Positions 1 through 9,273 of a stretch of 64,000 nt of DNA are shown piece by piece. The translations under genes and the position numbers were made by a program. The notes beneath the pieces are model-generated. The model searched no databases, was not told the origin of the DNA, and worked only from the letters and a program-made list of their open reading frames with translations. The stretch is from BCD1 sp942492125. GTDB taxonomy: Bacteria; Bacteroidota; Bacteroidia; Chitinophagales; Saprospiraceae. The stretch is taken from positions 128,526-192,525 of the forward strand of contig CALODM010000039.1 in the NCBI GenBank assembly GCA_942492125.1, in the 5' to 3' direction. How positions within the stretch are numbered: position 1 is the stretch's first letter; every line of letters begins with the position of its first letter.

Positions 1-69
1 TTAGGGTAAGGTTGGATCTTGATGAAGGTAAAATTAACCGATTATGGATAAGTTCCGGGCGCAAATTTG

Positions 70-408
70 ATGGGTCTGATATTGAAAACCGTCTTGACTA
101 TTCTGGGTTGTTGCCCTTATGCGGCATTTTATCCATTTTTTGACTCAGTAGAAGAATATGAGCAAATGGTCATTGATCCTGTATGTAGTCACTCGGTTTT
201 TATAAAAAATGAGCAAGCAGAATCTATTCAGGGTTTGAAGCTTTTTGATGCCGCAGGCCGGATTGTCCAGGTCTCAATGGAAAAGACTGATGATAATAAA
301 ATGATAAGCATACCTGTGTGGCATTTACCGGATGGTGTCTATATTTTACACTTTTTTCTGGAAGATCGGCTGATCAACAGAGAAATTGTAAAGCAAGGAA
401 ATTACTGA
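70..408 (+). CDS. Small exported protein with a T9SS-tail-like C-terminus
   Basis: A 112-residue protein read from the ATG at 70; the TTG just before it is a less likely start. Residues 1-20 form a hydrophobic export signal, and ILGC near residue 13 could be a lipobox. From about residue 40 to the end it has the shape of a Por secretion tail: a short beta strand, then LKLFDAAGRIV, then LPDGVYILHFF and a final basic strand. Such tails normally end large secreted proteins, so a protein that is almost only tail is odd. It may be an independent small protein or the remnant of a longer gene. No specific function is recognised. Confidence 0.6.
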   Translation: MGLILKTVLTILGCCPYAAFYPFFDSVEEYEQMVIDPVCSHSVFIKNEQAESIQGLKLFDAAGRIVQVSMEKTDDNKMISIPVWHLPDGVYILHFFLEDRLINREIVKQGNY

Positions 409-439
409 TTTTCGGGTTAAAAAGTTATGTTTTATACCC

Positions 440-447
440 TACATTTG
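440..447 (+). promoter_or_regulatory. Bacteroidota -7 box (TACATTTG) upstream of the YfhO gene
   Basis: TACATTTG is an exact match to the TAnnTTTG -7 element and lies 45 bases before the ATG of the YfhO gene. The -33 position has only a loose TTTTCG near 409-414, so this is a partial promoter match. Confidence 0.4.
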
Positions 448-492
448 ACACCCTTTATGGGTTTTTAATAAAAAATTGAAATTTCCAGCAAT

Positions 493-2937
493 ATGAATCC
501 TATACTGAAAAAGGTCCTCCCGCACATTGGAGCTTTGGCTATTTTTATGGTTCTGGCAGCAGCTTATTTCTCTCCCCAGATCAGCGGGAAGGTGCTTCCC
601 CAGAGTGATATCATGCAATACAAAGGCATGGCCCAGGAGTTGACGGAGTATAAAAAGGAGACTGGTAAAAACACCCTGTGGACCAACAGCATGTTTGGTG
701 GGATGCCGACTTACCAGATCAAGTCCATCCATTCCGGCAATAATTTTTACCATGCGTCCAAAGTTTACCGCTTGTTTGTCACGCAGCCTATCGGGCGGTT
801 TTTTGCGGCCATGTTGAGTTTTTATATCCTCATGATGGTGCTTGGCGGTAACTTCTGGGTGAGCATTGCTGCGGCCATAGGGTTCGGTTTTACCACCAAT
901 AATTTCCTTTTATTTGAGGCCGGACATACGACGAAGTTGTCGGTGTTGAGCTACCTGCCCCTGCTGGCGGCGGGAATGATCCTGACCTTCCGGCGAAAGT
1001 ATTTATTGGGGGGAACTATTTTTGCCATCGGGGCGGCCTTTGCGGTGCATGCCAATCACCCCCAGATGGCGTATTATTTCTTTTTGACACTGGTCATCTT
1101 TGGAATAGCTCAGTTTGTAAAAGATCTAAAGGATAAAGCCTTACCGGAGTTTGCCAAAGCTGCCGGAGTATTGATTATTGGTGGATTGCTGGCCCTGGGG
1201 TCAGCTTCTTCGAACCTGCTGGTCACCTATGAATACTCCCAGGAAACAATGCGGGGTGCACCAATCCTGGAAAACGAAAATAATGAACCTGCCTCCAGCA
1301 GTGAAACAGATGGCTTGCAATGGGATTATGCCATGCAATGGAGTAATGGACTGATCGATTGTTTTTCATCTTTCATTCCGGGGCTTGCCGGAGGAGGTTC
1401 TCAGGAGCCGGTTGATAAATCATCAGCTTCTTTCAAATCGCTGAGGCAACAAGGCTACAATGTCCGGGAACCTTTTGCAGCACCGCTTTATTGGGGGAAA
1501 TTGCCCTTTACCAGCGGACCGGCTTATTTTGGTGCGGCCATTATTTTGTTATTCCTGATGGGGTCGATTTTAGTGAAAGGACCGGTCAAATGGTGGCTTT
1601 TGCTGGGAACCTTGCTGACTTTTATATTGTCCATGGGTAAAAACATGGCTTTCATCAATGAGTTCTTTTTTAATTATGTGCCTTTGTTTAATAAATTCCG
1701 AACTCCTAACTCTGTATTGGGGGTAACTGCTATCCTGGTAACCTTATTGGCTTTTTTAAATGTTGAGCACATCATCCATAAAAAGTCAGGTAAGGAGGAG
1801 ATTCTTCGCAGTTTGTATATCAGCGTAGGCATTACTGCGGCCATAGCATTATTCTTTTTACTCTTTGGAACTTCTTTTTTTGATTTTGTTCATCCGCAGG
1901 ATGCCAGCCGGGCTCCGTTTGATCCGACCGCCCTGGTCAAGGATCGCCAGGCACTGATGCAGTCGGATTCCTTGAGAAGCCTGGTTATTGTATTGGTCAG
2001 CGGAGGTTTGATCTGGTTGTATGTCAAGGATAAAATAAAGCAATTATGGCTGGTAGCGGGGTTGGGACTCGTCGTCCTGGTCGACCTTTGGACCGTGGAC
2101 AAGCGTTATTTGAGTGATGATGATTTTGTCAATAAGTCCAGATATGAGGTAAACTTTTCTCCACGCCCTGCAGATACCCAGATTCTTCAGGATCCTGATC
2201 TGTACTACCGTGTTTATGACGCTTCCGAGAATACGTTTAATTCAACGAAAGCCTCCTATTTCCATAAATCCATCGGAGGATATCATGCTGCCAAATTGCA
2301 ACGCTTCCAGGATATCATTGACCGTCATATTTCCAAAGGCAACCAGCGGGTGTTGGATATGTTGAATACCAAGTATTTCATCATGCCCTCCCAACAGCAG
2401 GGGGTGCCTGCCAGTGTTCAGCAAAATCCGGGAGCTATGGGCAATGCCTGGTTTGTCAATTCCCTGGAAATGGTAGCCAATGCCAATGAAGAGATCGACG
2501 CACTCAATGAAATCGATCCGGGGAACGAAGCGGTAATTCACCAGGAATTTGCCGATTATGTTTCCGGGTTGAGTCCTCAGAAAAATGGCAGTATCTTGCT
2601 GACTGATTATAAACCAGATCAGTTGACTTACCAAAGTAGTACTACCAGTGAGCAATTTGCGGTGTTCTCAGAGGTGTGGTATGGCCCGAATAAAGGATGG
2701 GAAGCAACCATTGACGGGGAACCCGTGGAATTTATCAGGGTTGATTATATCCTTAGAGGAATGAAAATCCCGGCCGGTGAACATAAGATTGTGTTCAAAT
2801 TTGATCCGCAGATGTACAGGATTGGCACTACTTTATCGTTTATTTTCTCATCAATTATTCTTTTGGCTTTTGTTTATGTTTTGTATCAAAAATGGATTTC
2901 ATCAAAGACAGAACAGGAGCAAAAGGCCGGTAAATAA
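493..2937 (+). CDS. YfhO family polytopic membrane protein
   Basis: An 814-residue inner-membrane protein that starts with one transmembrane helix and an extracytoplasmic loop (LPQSDIMQYKGMAQE, then the NSMFGGMPTYQI motif). A block of many membrane helices follows (roughly residues 95-560), then a soluble beta-rich C-terminal part, and a last membrane helix near residue 785 before a lysine-rich end. This is the YfhO architecture, a GT-C-like family. Firmicute members are linked to glycosylation of teichoic acids or lipoproteins; the role in Bacteroidota is not settled. The flippase gene downstream on the same strand suggests an envelope-glycan role, but 366 bases separate the two. Confidence 0.85.
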   Translation: MNPILKKVLPHIGALAIFMVLAAAYFSPQISGKVLPQSDIMQYKGMAQELTEYKKETGKNTLWTNSMFGGMPTYQIKSIHSGNNFYHASKVYRLFVTQPIGRFFAAMLSFYILMMVLGGNFWVSIAAAIGFGFTTNNFLLFEAGHTTKLSVLSYLPLLAAGMILTFRRKYLLGGTIFAIGAAFAVHANHPQMAYYFFLTLVIFGIAQFVKDLKDKALPEFAKAAGVLIIGGLLALGSASSNLLVTYEYSQETMRGAPILENENNEPASSSETDGLQWDYAMQWSNGLIDCFSSFIPGLAGGGSQEPVDKSSASFKSLRQQGYNVREPFAAPLYWGKLPFTSGPAYFGAAIILLFLMGSILVKGPVKWWLLLGTLLTFILSMGKNMAFINEFFFNYVPLFNKFRTPNSVLGVTAILVTLLAFLNVEHIIHKKSGKEEILRSLYISVGITAAIALFFLLFGTSFFDFVHPQDASRAPFDPTALVKDRQALMQSDSLRSLVIVLVSGGLIWLYVKDKIKQLWLVAGLGLVVLVDLWTVDKRYLSDDDFVNKSRYEVNFSPRPADTQILQDPDLYYRVYDASENTFNSTKASYFHKSIGGYHAAKLQRFQDIIDRHISKGNQRVLDMLNTKYFIMPSQQQGVPASVQQNPGAMGNAWFVNSLEMVANANEEIDALNEIDPGNEAVIHQEFADYVSGLSPQKNGSILLTDYKPDQLTYQSSTTSEQFAVFSEVWYGPNKGWEATIDGEPVEFIRVDYILRGMKIPAGEHKIVFKFDPQMYRIGTTLSFIFSSIILLAFVYVLYQKWISSKTEQEQKAGK

Positions 2938-3303
2938 ATATAAAAAATCCTGATAGATTTGTTTTGTCCATCCCTGCGGCCAAGGGGTGACGCAGGAAAG
3001 TAGGATCCTGTCCTAAAAACGGTGTTTAATATCAAATTTTGATTGATTTCAATTTCATTAATGGAGATTCGGTGTTTGACATCCATTATGCTGACTAAAA
3101 CTTAGGGAGAATGTCCAATATCCAACACCGAATTCTGACGGTAGCATCTAGAAGTTTTTGTGTGAATATTTGAAATATTCCTCTACATTCATGCTATACA
3201 AAATTGAGAATAAAGAAATAAAGAAGGATCTGGCGGAACCGTAGAGCCGCAGAATAATCAATTTCCAATGTAGAAGGGGTAAAAAAAACTGCTGTTTTGA
3301 ATC
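2938..3303. other. Intergenic region with an inverted repeat family
   Basis: No gene is supported here. The region holds three related copies of a CGGTGTT-centred element: direct copies near 3021-3033 and 3067-3082, and an inverted copy at 3118-3133. The last two form a 16-bp inverted repeat with two mismatches around a 35-base spacer. A minus-strand frame across 3148-3411 overlaps the flippase start and looks non-coding. Confidence 0.5.
3067..3133. repeat. Inverted repeat centred on ATTCGGTGTT
   Basis: The left arm at 3067-3082 and the right arm at 3118-3133 pair over 16 positions with two mismatches. A third, shorter copy in direct orientation lies near 3021. There is no U-tract, so it is not a classical terminator. 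It may be a short intergenic repeat of the palindromic kind. Confidence 0.5.
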
Positions 3304-4794
3304 ATGGGTGTAATCAAACGACAGAGCATCAAACAATCCATCGCCAATTATGTAGGGGTGGGCATAGGGGCGATCAGCACCTTGTTCATCTTTCCCCTGG
3401 CCATGGACCAAAACGGGTTGATCCGGTTTCTGGTGGCTGCGGCAACCCTCGCTTTACCTGTTGCCAGTCTGGGTGCCAATAGTGTGATCATTCGTTTTTT
3501 CCCGGAGTTTCAGGATAAGGAAAAGCAGCACAATGGTTTTCTGCTTTTCATGATCTCCATTGTGCTGGTCGGCTTTAGCTTGTTCCTGATGCTGGCCTTT
3601 CTGTTCAGGCACCAGATTTATGATTACTACAGTGACAAACCAGCAGAATACCTGGATTACCTGCCTTACGCAATTCCCCTGGTTTTGTTGCTCGCACTGA
3701 TCAATGTTTTCAAACATTACACCTCCAATTTTCACAGGGTAGTTGTTCCTTTTATCGTCAATGATCTTTTTCTGAAAATTGCCCTTCCCGCCTTAATCTT
3801 ACTTTTCGTAGGGCAGGTAATCGGTTTGGATGGTCTTGTTTGGGGACTCTTGCTGACCTATGTGCTGATCCTGCTGTTGCTGGTGGCTTACCTTGGGTAT
3901 TTAGGGGAGCTAAATTTTAGATTGCCATCCGGGTTTTTGTCCAAAGAACGGATGAAACAAATGGGAACCTATGCTGTTTATGGAATCCTGGGGAGCCTTG
4001 GCGGAATTCTTGCCTTCCAGATAGATGTGTTTATGGTGGCTAACCTGCTCACCTTGTATGCTGCCAGTGTTTACAGCATATCCCTTTTTATTGCCAACAC
4101 CATTGATGTGCCGCTGCGGGCGGTTTTTGGTATTACTTCTCCCATTGTCTCCAAGGCCTGGAAGGAAAATAACCTGGAAGAGATCAATGATCTGTACAAA
4201 AGGTCTTCCATAAACCTCTTTTTATTTGGTTCATTTTTGTTTTTGCTCATATGGTTAAACCTGGACGATCTTTATGCCTTACTGCCGGAAGGAAACAAGT
4301 TGATCGACGGCAAATACGTCATTCTGTTTTTGGGGTTGGCCAAACTGGTCGATCAGCTGACGAGTATCAATGGAGCGATCATCAATTACTCCAGGTATTT
4401 TCGCTTCAACTTTTTTGCGGTAATGGTGCTGAGTATATTGAATATCACACTCAACATCTTGTTGATCCCGCGATTTCAGGTAGTAGGAGCAGCTTTGGCG
4501 ACCATGACCTCGCTGATACTTTTCAACCTGCTCAAGGTTTTTTTTATATATTTTAGAATGGGATTCCATCCTTTTAGCAGAAAGACCATTTGGGTTGCCC
4601 TGATCGCCCTGGTTTGTTACGCCTTGATTGCCTTCCTACCGCTTACACCTTTCCTGCTTTTGAATATGATCATCCGCTCCGTTTTGATAATTGCCTTTTT
4701 TGGGATTCTGACCCTTTACCTGAATTTATCACCGGATATCAGCAATTTGGTAAAAGAAGGTTGGCAGAAGATAAAATCGATTATCGGACGATAA
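3304..4794 (+). CDS. Polysaccharide/lipid-linked oligosaccharide flippase (Wzx-like, MOP superfamily)
   Basis: A 496-residue integral membrane protein with about 12-14 hydrophobic helices and few charged residues. It starts with the typical RQSIKQSIANYVGVGIGAIS helix and has the conserved region AFQIDVFMVANLL in the middle. This matches the polysaccharide biosynthesis/oligosaccharide flippase family of the MOP superfamily, which moves lipid-linked sugar units across the inner membrane for O-antigen or exopolysaccharide. No wzy or glycosyltransferase cluster lies next to it. It is convergent with the following lipoprotein gene, with 12 bases between the stops. Confidence 0.85.
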   Translation: MGVIKRQSIKQSIANYVGVGIGAISTLFIFPLAMDQNGLIRFLVAAATLALPVASLGANSVIIRFFPEFQDKEKQHNGFLLFMISIVLVGFSLFLMLAFLFRHQIYDYYSDKPAEYLDYLPYAIPLVLLLALINVFKHYTSNFHRVVVPFIVNDLFLKIALPALILLFVGQVIGLDGLVWGLLLTYVLILLLLVAYLGYLGELNFRLPSGFLSKERMKQMGTYAVYGILGSLGGILAFQIDVFMVANLLTLYAASVYSISLFIANTIDVPLRAVFGITSPIVSKAWKENNLEEINDLYKRSSINLFLFGSFLFLLIWLNLDDLYALLPEGNKLIDGKYVILFLGLAKLVDQLTSINGAIINYSRYFRFNFFAVMVLSILNITLNILLIPRFQVVGAALATMTSLILFNLLKVFFIYFRMGFHPFSRKTIWVALIALVCYALIAFLPLTPFLLLNMIIRSVLIIAFFGILTLYLNLSPDISNLVKEGWQKIKSIIGR

Positions 4795-4806
4795 AATTAC
4801 CATGGA

Positions 4807-5637
4807 TTACTTCAATTTCTCCCGCAAAAAACGCAAAGCAATGGCATTGGCTTCGGTTGCAGCAGCTTCATTATAACGGGGGCTGCTTGGGTTGGCGAAA
4901 GCATGATCCGCATCAAAAACATGGACCGTCAGACTTTTTTGGGCCACAGCTGTATTTTTCCTGAAATTTTGAACTACTTCGCCATTGATGGAACCATCCT
5001 GCTCGGCAAAAATTCCCAGTATTTCAGCTTTTAGAGGCTCCAGTTCAGCGGGATCGTCCACGGGCATGCCATAGTACAAAACACAACCCGCTCCCTGGTT
5101 TCCCAGTTGTATAGAGGCTTTTAGAGATAATCCTCCGCCAAAACACCAGCCAATTGTAGCAATTTCAGCCTTCGGGCCGCAGAAATCCATGATGCTGGAA
5201 ATAATGGCAGTGCCACGTTCCTGGGTGTAGGCTTTCATATAGGTTACTGCATCTTCCCTTGTGGTAGCCACTTTGCCGTCATACATATCCGGCGCGATGA
5301 TGGTTACAGTTCCAAGGCTGTCAAATAACCGGTCAGCTTCCTGCTTAATGTGGTCGTTCAATCCCCACCATTCCTGAAAAACAAAAAGTACTTTTTCAAG
5401 TGGTTTTTCAGCCAGGATAACATAAGCATTTACATCCCTGCCATCTACACCCGGGATTACCTTCATTTCTCCTTTTCCCTGATATGTTAAGACTTCAGGA
5501 ATTTCATGTTTTTCCTGAAAGGAGGTATCATCGGCAAATTGAGCCATGCCTTCCTGCTTGACTTCTTTGTTCCTGGAATCCGTATTGCAGGCTGAGATTA
5601 TTAGCGCCAAAGCGATGTATATGGATATTTTTTTCAT
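4807..5637 (-). CDS. Dienelactone hydrolase family lipoprotein
   Basis: An alpha/beta hydrolase of about 276 residues. The start at 5637 (or the ATG at 5640) gives MKKISIYIALALIISAC, a lipoprotein signal peptide with a lipobox cysteine; an in-frame ATG at 5682 would bury this signal. Dienelactone hydrolase signatures follow: EWWGLNDHIK, the nucleophile in GWCFGGG, and a terminal His region (VFDADHAFANPS). Family members hydrolyse dienelactones or other small esters. The substrate of this envelope-anchored form is unknown, and no aromatic-degradation genes lie next to it. Confidence 0.85.
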   Translation of the reverse strand: MKKISIYIALALIISACNTDSRNKEVKQEGMAQFADDTSFQEKHEIPEVLTYQGKGEMKVIPGVDGRDVNAYVILAEKPLEKVLFVFQEWWGLNDHIKQEADRLFDSLGTVTIIAPDMYDGKVATTREDAVTYMKAYTQERGTAIISSIMDFCGPKAEIATIGWCFGGGLSLKASIQLGNQGAGCVLYYGMPVDDPAELEPLKAEILGIFAEQDGSINGEVVQNFRKNTAVAQKSLTVHVFDADHAFANPSSPRYNEAAATEANAIALRFLREKLK

Positions 5638-5807
5638 CATTTTTCTAAATTTAAACAGGTAATGAATTCCAAATATAACCAATTGCTATTCAAGGGAAAA
5701 CTATTTTTCTGTTCATGCTTCATTGTATTCTTCCGGCTTTCGGTCATTTCATTCCCCTATTCTTCTATTTTTTCTACCAAACTATACACCACATTCTTAC
5801 AAAAAAT

Positions 5808-5815
5808 TACCTTTG
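5808..5815 (+). promoter_or_regulatory. Bacteroidota -7 box (TACCTTTG) upstream of the fused E1 gene
   Basis: TACCTTTG matches the TAnnTTTG consensus exactly and lies 27 bases before the ATG at 5843. This supports 5843, rather than the TTG at 5905, as the true start region. No clear -33 TTTG is visible about 20 bases upstream. Confidence 0.45.
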
Positions 5816-5842
5816 CGAATCTGATTCTGAAAAAATAAAACC

Positions 5843-7836
5843 ATGACAAAAGTTAGCGAACCCGTCATAGCTTATAAAAAAGGGAGATTATCCAAAAAGA
5901 CCTTTTGGACCTCTATAAAAGCATATTAAAACCAAGGCTTGTAGAAGAGAAAATGCTTATCCTTTTGCGACAAGGAAAAATAGGCAAATGGTTTTGTGGA
6001 ATTGGGCAGGAAGCTATTTCTGTAGGTTGCACAGCAGCTTTGCAATCCAATGAATATATTTTTTCCATGCACCGGACACTGGGGGTTTTTACCACCCGCG
6101 ATGTACCACTGGAAAGGTTGGCTGCTCAATGGCAGGGCAAAAACCTTGGATTCACCAATGGCCGGGATCGTTCTTTTCATTTTGGTGCACCCGAATACCA
6201 TATCATCGGGATGATTTCTCATTTGGGACCTCAGTTATCCCTGGCTGCAGGGGTAGCTTTATCTCACAAACTCAGAGGCGAAAACCGCGTATCACTCGCT
6301 TTTACGGGTGATGGCGCCACCAGTCAGGGAGAATTTCATGAAGCCTTGAATGTGGCGGCCGTTTGGCAATTACCCGTAATCTTTGTCATTGAAAATAATG
6401 GTTACGGGCTTTCTACTCCGAATTCAGAGCAGTTTCGTTGTGAAAAAATTTCTGATCGTGCTGTTGGTTACGGCATGAGATCCGTTGTGGTCGATGGTAA
6501 TAATGTTCTGGAAGTATACCAGACCATCTCCAGGCTTGCCAAGGAGCTGAGGGAAAATCCTGAGCCGGTAATGGTGGAATGTATGACCTTCAGAATGCAT
6601 GGGCACGAAGAAGCCTCAGGAACCAAATATGTTCCCCCACATCTTTTTGAAGAATGGGGAGCCAAGGATCCTGTTGAAAATTATGAATTATACCTCCTGA
6701 ACGAGGGTTTTATAACGGAAGAAGAAATTGCCGATATCAGAAAAAGCATGAAAGCTGATATCAATGCACGATTGAAGATTGCTTATGCCGAACCGGAGGT
6801 TAGTTTGTCTGTGGAAAAAGAGCTGGAAGATGTTTACGCACCTTTCGACAATAGTCCGGTGGCTCCCGTTGAGGACACCAGGGAATTGCGCTTTATTGAT
6901 GCCATATCAGAGGGCATGGATATAGCTATGCAGCGTCATGATCTGATCCTTATGGGGCAGGATATCGCTGAATATGGAGGGGCCTTCAAAATTACAGAAG
7001 GCTTTGTGGGTAAATACGGAAAAGACCGTGTTCGGAATACACCGCTTTGTGAAAGTGCCATCCTGGGCATTTGCCTGGGCATGAGTATCCGTGGACATAA
7101 GACCATGATGGAAATGCAGTTTTCAGACTTCGTTTCTGTTGGTTTTAACCAGATCGTCAACAATCTCGCGAAATTGTACTACCGCTGGGGACAAAATGCT
7201 GATGTGGTGGTACGTATGCCTTCCGGTGGCGGAGTAGGTGCGGGACCGTTTCACTCTCAAACCATCGAAGCCTGGTTTACCCATACGCCCGGACTTAAAG
7301 TGGTTTATCCCTCCAATCCATACGATGCTAAAGGCTTATTGCTCGCCAGTTTTGAAGATCCCAACCCGGTGATGTTCTTTGAACACAAAGCTTTATACCG
7401 AAGTATTAAGGGGGAAGTACCCCAGGGGTTTTATACGGAAGAAATAGGGAAGGCAAAAGTTGTCCGCCAGGGAGAAGAACTTACCATCATTACGTACGGA
7501 ATGGGGGTGTCCTGGGCGATGGCGGCCGTTGAACAACTTCAGGTCGATGCCGAAATCCTTGACTTGCGGACATTGCTGCCCCTGGATTATGACGCCATTG
7601 ATGCGGTAGTCAAAAAAACGAATAAGGTCCTTGTTTTACATGAAGCCACCCTGACCGGTGGTTTTGGCGGAGAAATTGCGGCGTACATTTCTGAAAACCT
7701 TTTTGAATACCTGGATGGACCTGTGGTGCGCGTTGCGTCGTTGGATACACCAATTCCTTTTGCCATTCCTTTGGAAAAGCAGTTTCTTCCGCTGGATCGC
7801 TTGAGGGATGCCCTGGTTAAACTTTTGAAATATTAA
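5843..7836 (+). CDS. 2-oxoacid dehydrogenase E1, fused alpha and beta subunits (single-base frameshift near the start)
   Basis: A thiamine-diphosphate dependent E1 of a branched-chain/pyruvate-type 2-oxoacid dehydrogenase complex, with alpha (to about residue 310) and beta (about 330-643) in one chain. The alpha half carries the ThDP motif GDGATSQGEFHEAL...NN and MHGHEEASG. The beta half carries MGQDIAEYGG and RNTPLCESAILG. Only the frame from 5905 (TTG) is open through the body. The natural N-terminus (MTKVSEPVIAYKKGRLSKK) starts at ATG 5843 in another frame and joins DLLDLYKS if one A is added to the A5 run at 5894-5898. So there is either a -1 frameshift or a missing base. E2 and E3 are not in the window. 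KorA/KorB lie downstream. Confidence 0.88.
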
Positions 7837-7847
7837 GGATACTGGTC

Positions 7848-7912
7848 GGCAAGGGGATAAAAAAATAAATTTCGAGTTGTGCTGTATTCCAGTCATTTTC
7901 TCGCCCCTTGCC
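7848..7912. other. Inverted repeat GGCAAGGGG/CCCCTTGCC after the E1 gene
   Basis: A perfect 9-bp inverted repeat (7848-7856 and 7904-7912) with a 47-base spacer, starting 12 bases after the E1 stop. The same core sequence forms the stem after korB (10511-10558). It may contribute to transcript ends, but the right arm is not followed by a U-run. Confidence 0.35.
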
Positions 7913-8081
7913 TTAAGATTTGCTGTACTTCGGTCCACCTTATCTGCGCCTTTTGACCATATCACATTCAGGGATTAATAAAGTGACAAAAGTCGCCTTT
8001 TTTTACCCCAAAATAGTTTAATTTTACCCTCCCAGACACACGTATTGACATGCTGTTCCGCTTGCGTAAAATAACGCGCAA

Positions 8082-9212
8082 ATGGTTATAGAAAAATCAC
8101 AAAAAGTACTGATCGACGGCTCCAGGATCATCACGGAAGCCTGCGTCAGATCCGGAGCCGATGCATTTGTAGGCTATCCGATCACACCTTCCAATTTGTT
8201 TTACAGGTACAGCCAGAAACGCTTTCCCTTATTTATGGCAGGGCCTGATGAAATATCCGTGCTGCAATGGATGACGGGCTTAAGTGCTGCCGGTAAATTT
8301 CCGGTAACCGCAACTTCATTTCCGGGGCTCGCACTAATGGTGGAAAGCCTTAACATGGCTTATATGATGGAAATGCCGATGTTGCTGATATTGGTGCAGC
8401 GGTTAGGTCCCAGTACCGGATCTGCAACAACCGGCGCACAGGGAGATTTGAAATTTTTAAACGGTATCATCTCCGGCGGGTATCCCTTGCCGGTATTTTG
8501 TCCTTCCAATTATGAGGAAGCCTGGGTCTTGACCCATAAAGCGATTGAAACGGCAAGGGAGTTGAGAACCCCGGTCGTACTGCTGACTTCCAAGGAAATG
8601 GTGATGACACAACGCAGTTTTGATTGGTCGGTACTTCCTGATATTGAAAAGGTTGTTTCGCCGATTTTTAGTCCTAAGGGGACCTACAAGCCTTACCAGG
8701 CTGATGAAAACCTTGTGCCTCCGTTTATCCCGCTTGGCAATGATGAATACCAGGTGCGCATCAATTCCTCAACTCATGATAACGAAGGTTTGATCCGGAA
8801 AGGAACCCCTGAATCGCTTAATAATACCAAAAGGTTGAGGAGTAAGATTGAAAATGCATTGCCGAATATGACCTATTATACGCTGGACGAAGTACCCTTT
8901 GCCACCGAACTGATCGTCACCTATGGTATTTCCTCGGATGCAGCCAGAGATGCATTACAGGAACTCAGGGCGTCGGATCACAAAGTTTCCTTGTTGACCG
9001 TCAATACTTTATTGCCGGTTCCGGAAAAGGTAATGCAAATTATTAACCGTTATGATCACATAACTTTTGTGGAAGAAAATCTCAGTGGTCTTTACAGGGA
9101 GATCATCTTTGGTCAGATGCCAAAACCAGGTGTCCGGTCCGTCAATAAGATCGGCAGTATGATCGGTCCTTCCGAAATAGTGGCTGAAGTGTTCAGGAAC
9201 TATCAGGGGTGA
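8082..9212 (+). CDS. korA: 2-oxoacid:ferredoxin oxidoreductase, alpha subunit (KorA-like, without gamma domain)
   Basis: A 376-residue alpha subunit of a 2-oxoglutarate (or related 2-oxoacid):ferredoxin oxidoreductase, which turns 2-oxoacid plus CoA into acyl-CoA, CO2 and reduced ferredoxin. It has the KorA signatures AFVGYPITPSN and GPSTGSATTGAQGDL, and the C-terminal domain II (ELIVTYGISSDAARDA). In many aerobic Bacteroidota KorA carries an N-terminal gamma domain and exceeds 600 residues. Here the chain begins directly at the alpha domain, and the missing gamma domain is found on KorB. The ATG follows an A-rich leader. korB follows after 61 bases, probably in the same transcript. Confidence 0.88.
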   Translation: MVIEKSQKVLIDGSRIITEACVRSGADAFVGYPITPSNLFYRYSQKRFPLFMAGPDEISVLQWMTGLSAAGKFPVTATSFPGLALMVESLNMAYMMEMPMLLILVQRLGPSTGSATTGAQGDLKFLNGIISGGYPLPVFCPSNYEEAWVLTHKAIETARELRTPVVLLTSKEMVMTQRSFDWSVLPDIEKVVSPIFSPKGTYKPYQADENLVPPFIPLGNDEYQVRINSSTHDNEGLIRKGTPESLNNTKRLRSKIENALPNMTYYTLDEVPFATELIVTYGISSDAARDALQELRASDHKVSLLTVNTLLPVPEKVMQIINRYDHITFVEENLSGLYREIIFGQMPKPGVRSVNKIGSMIGPSEIVAEVFRNYQG

Positions 9213-9273
9213 TTCCCGCGTTCTGTGTGAATTGTTTTTTCACAGATTGAAAACTTACTTAAAAAAGTAACCC

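Noticed and set aside
3148..3411. 87-codon minus-strand frame near the flippase start
   Set aside because: Overlaps the flippase gene on the opposite strand and has the composition of antisense to coding DNA.
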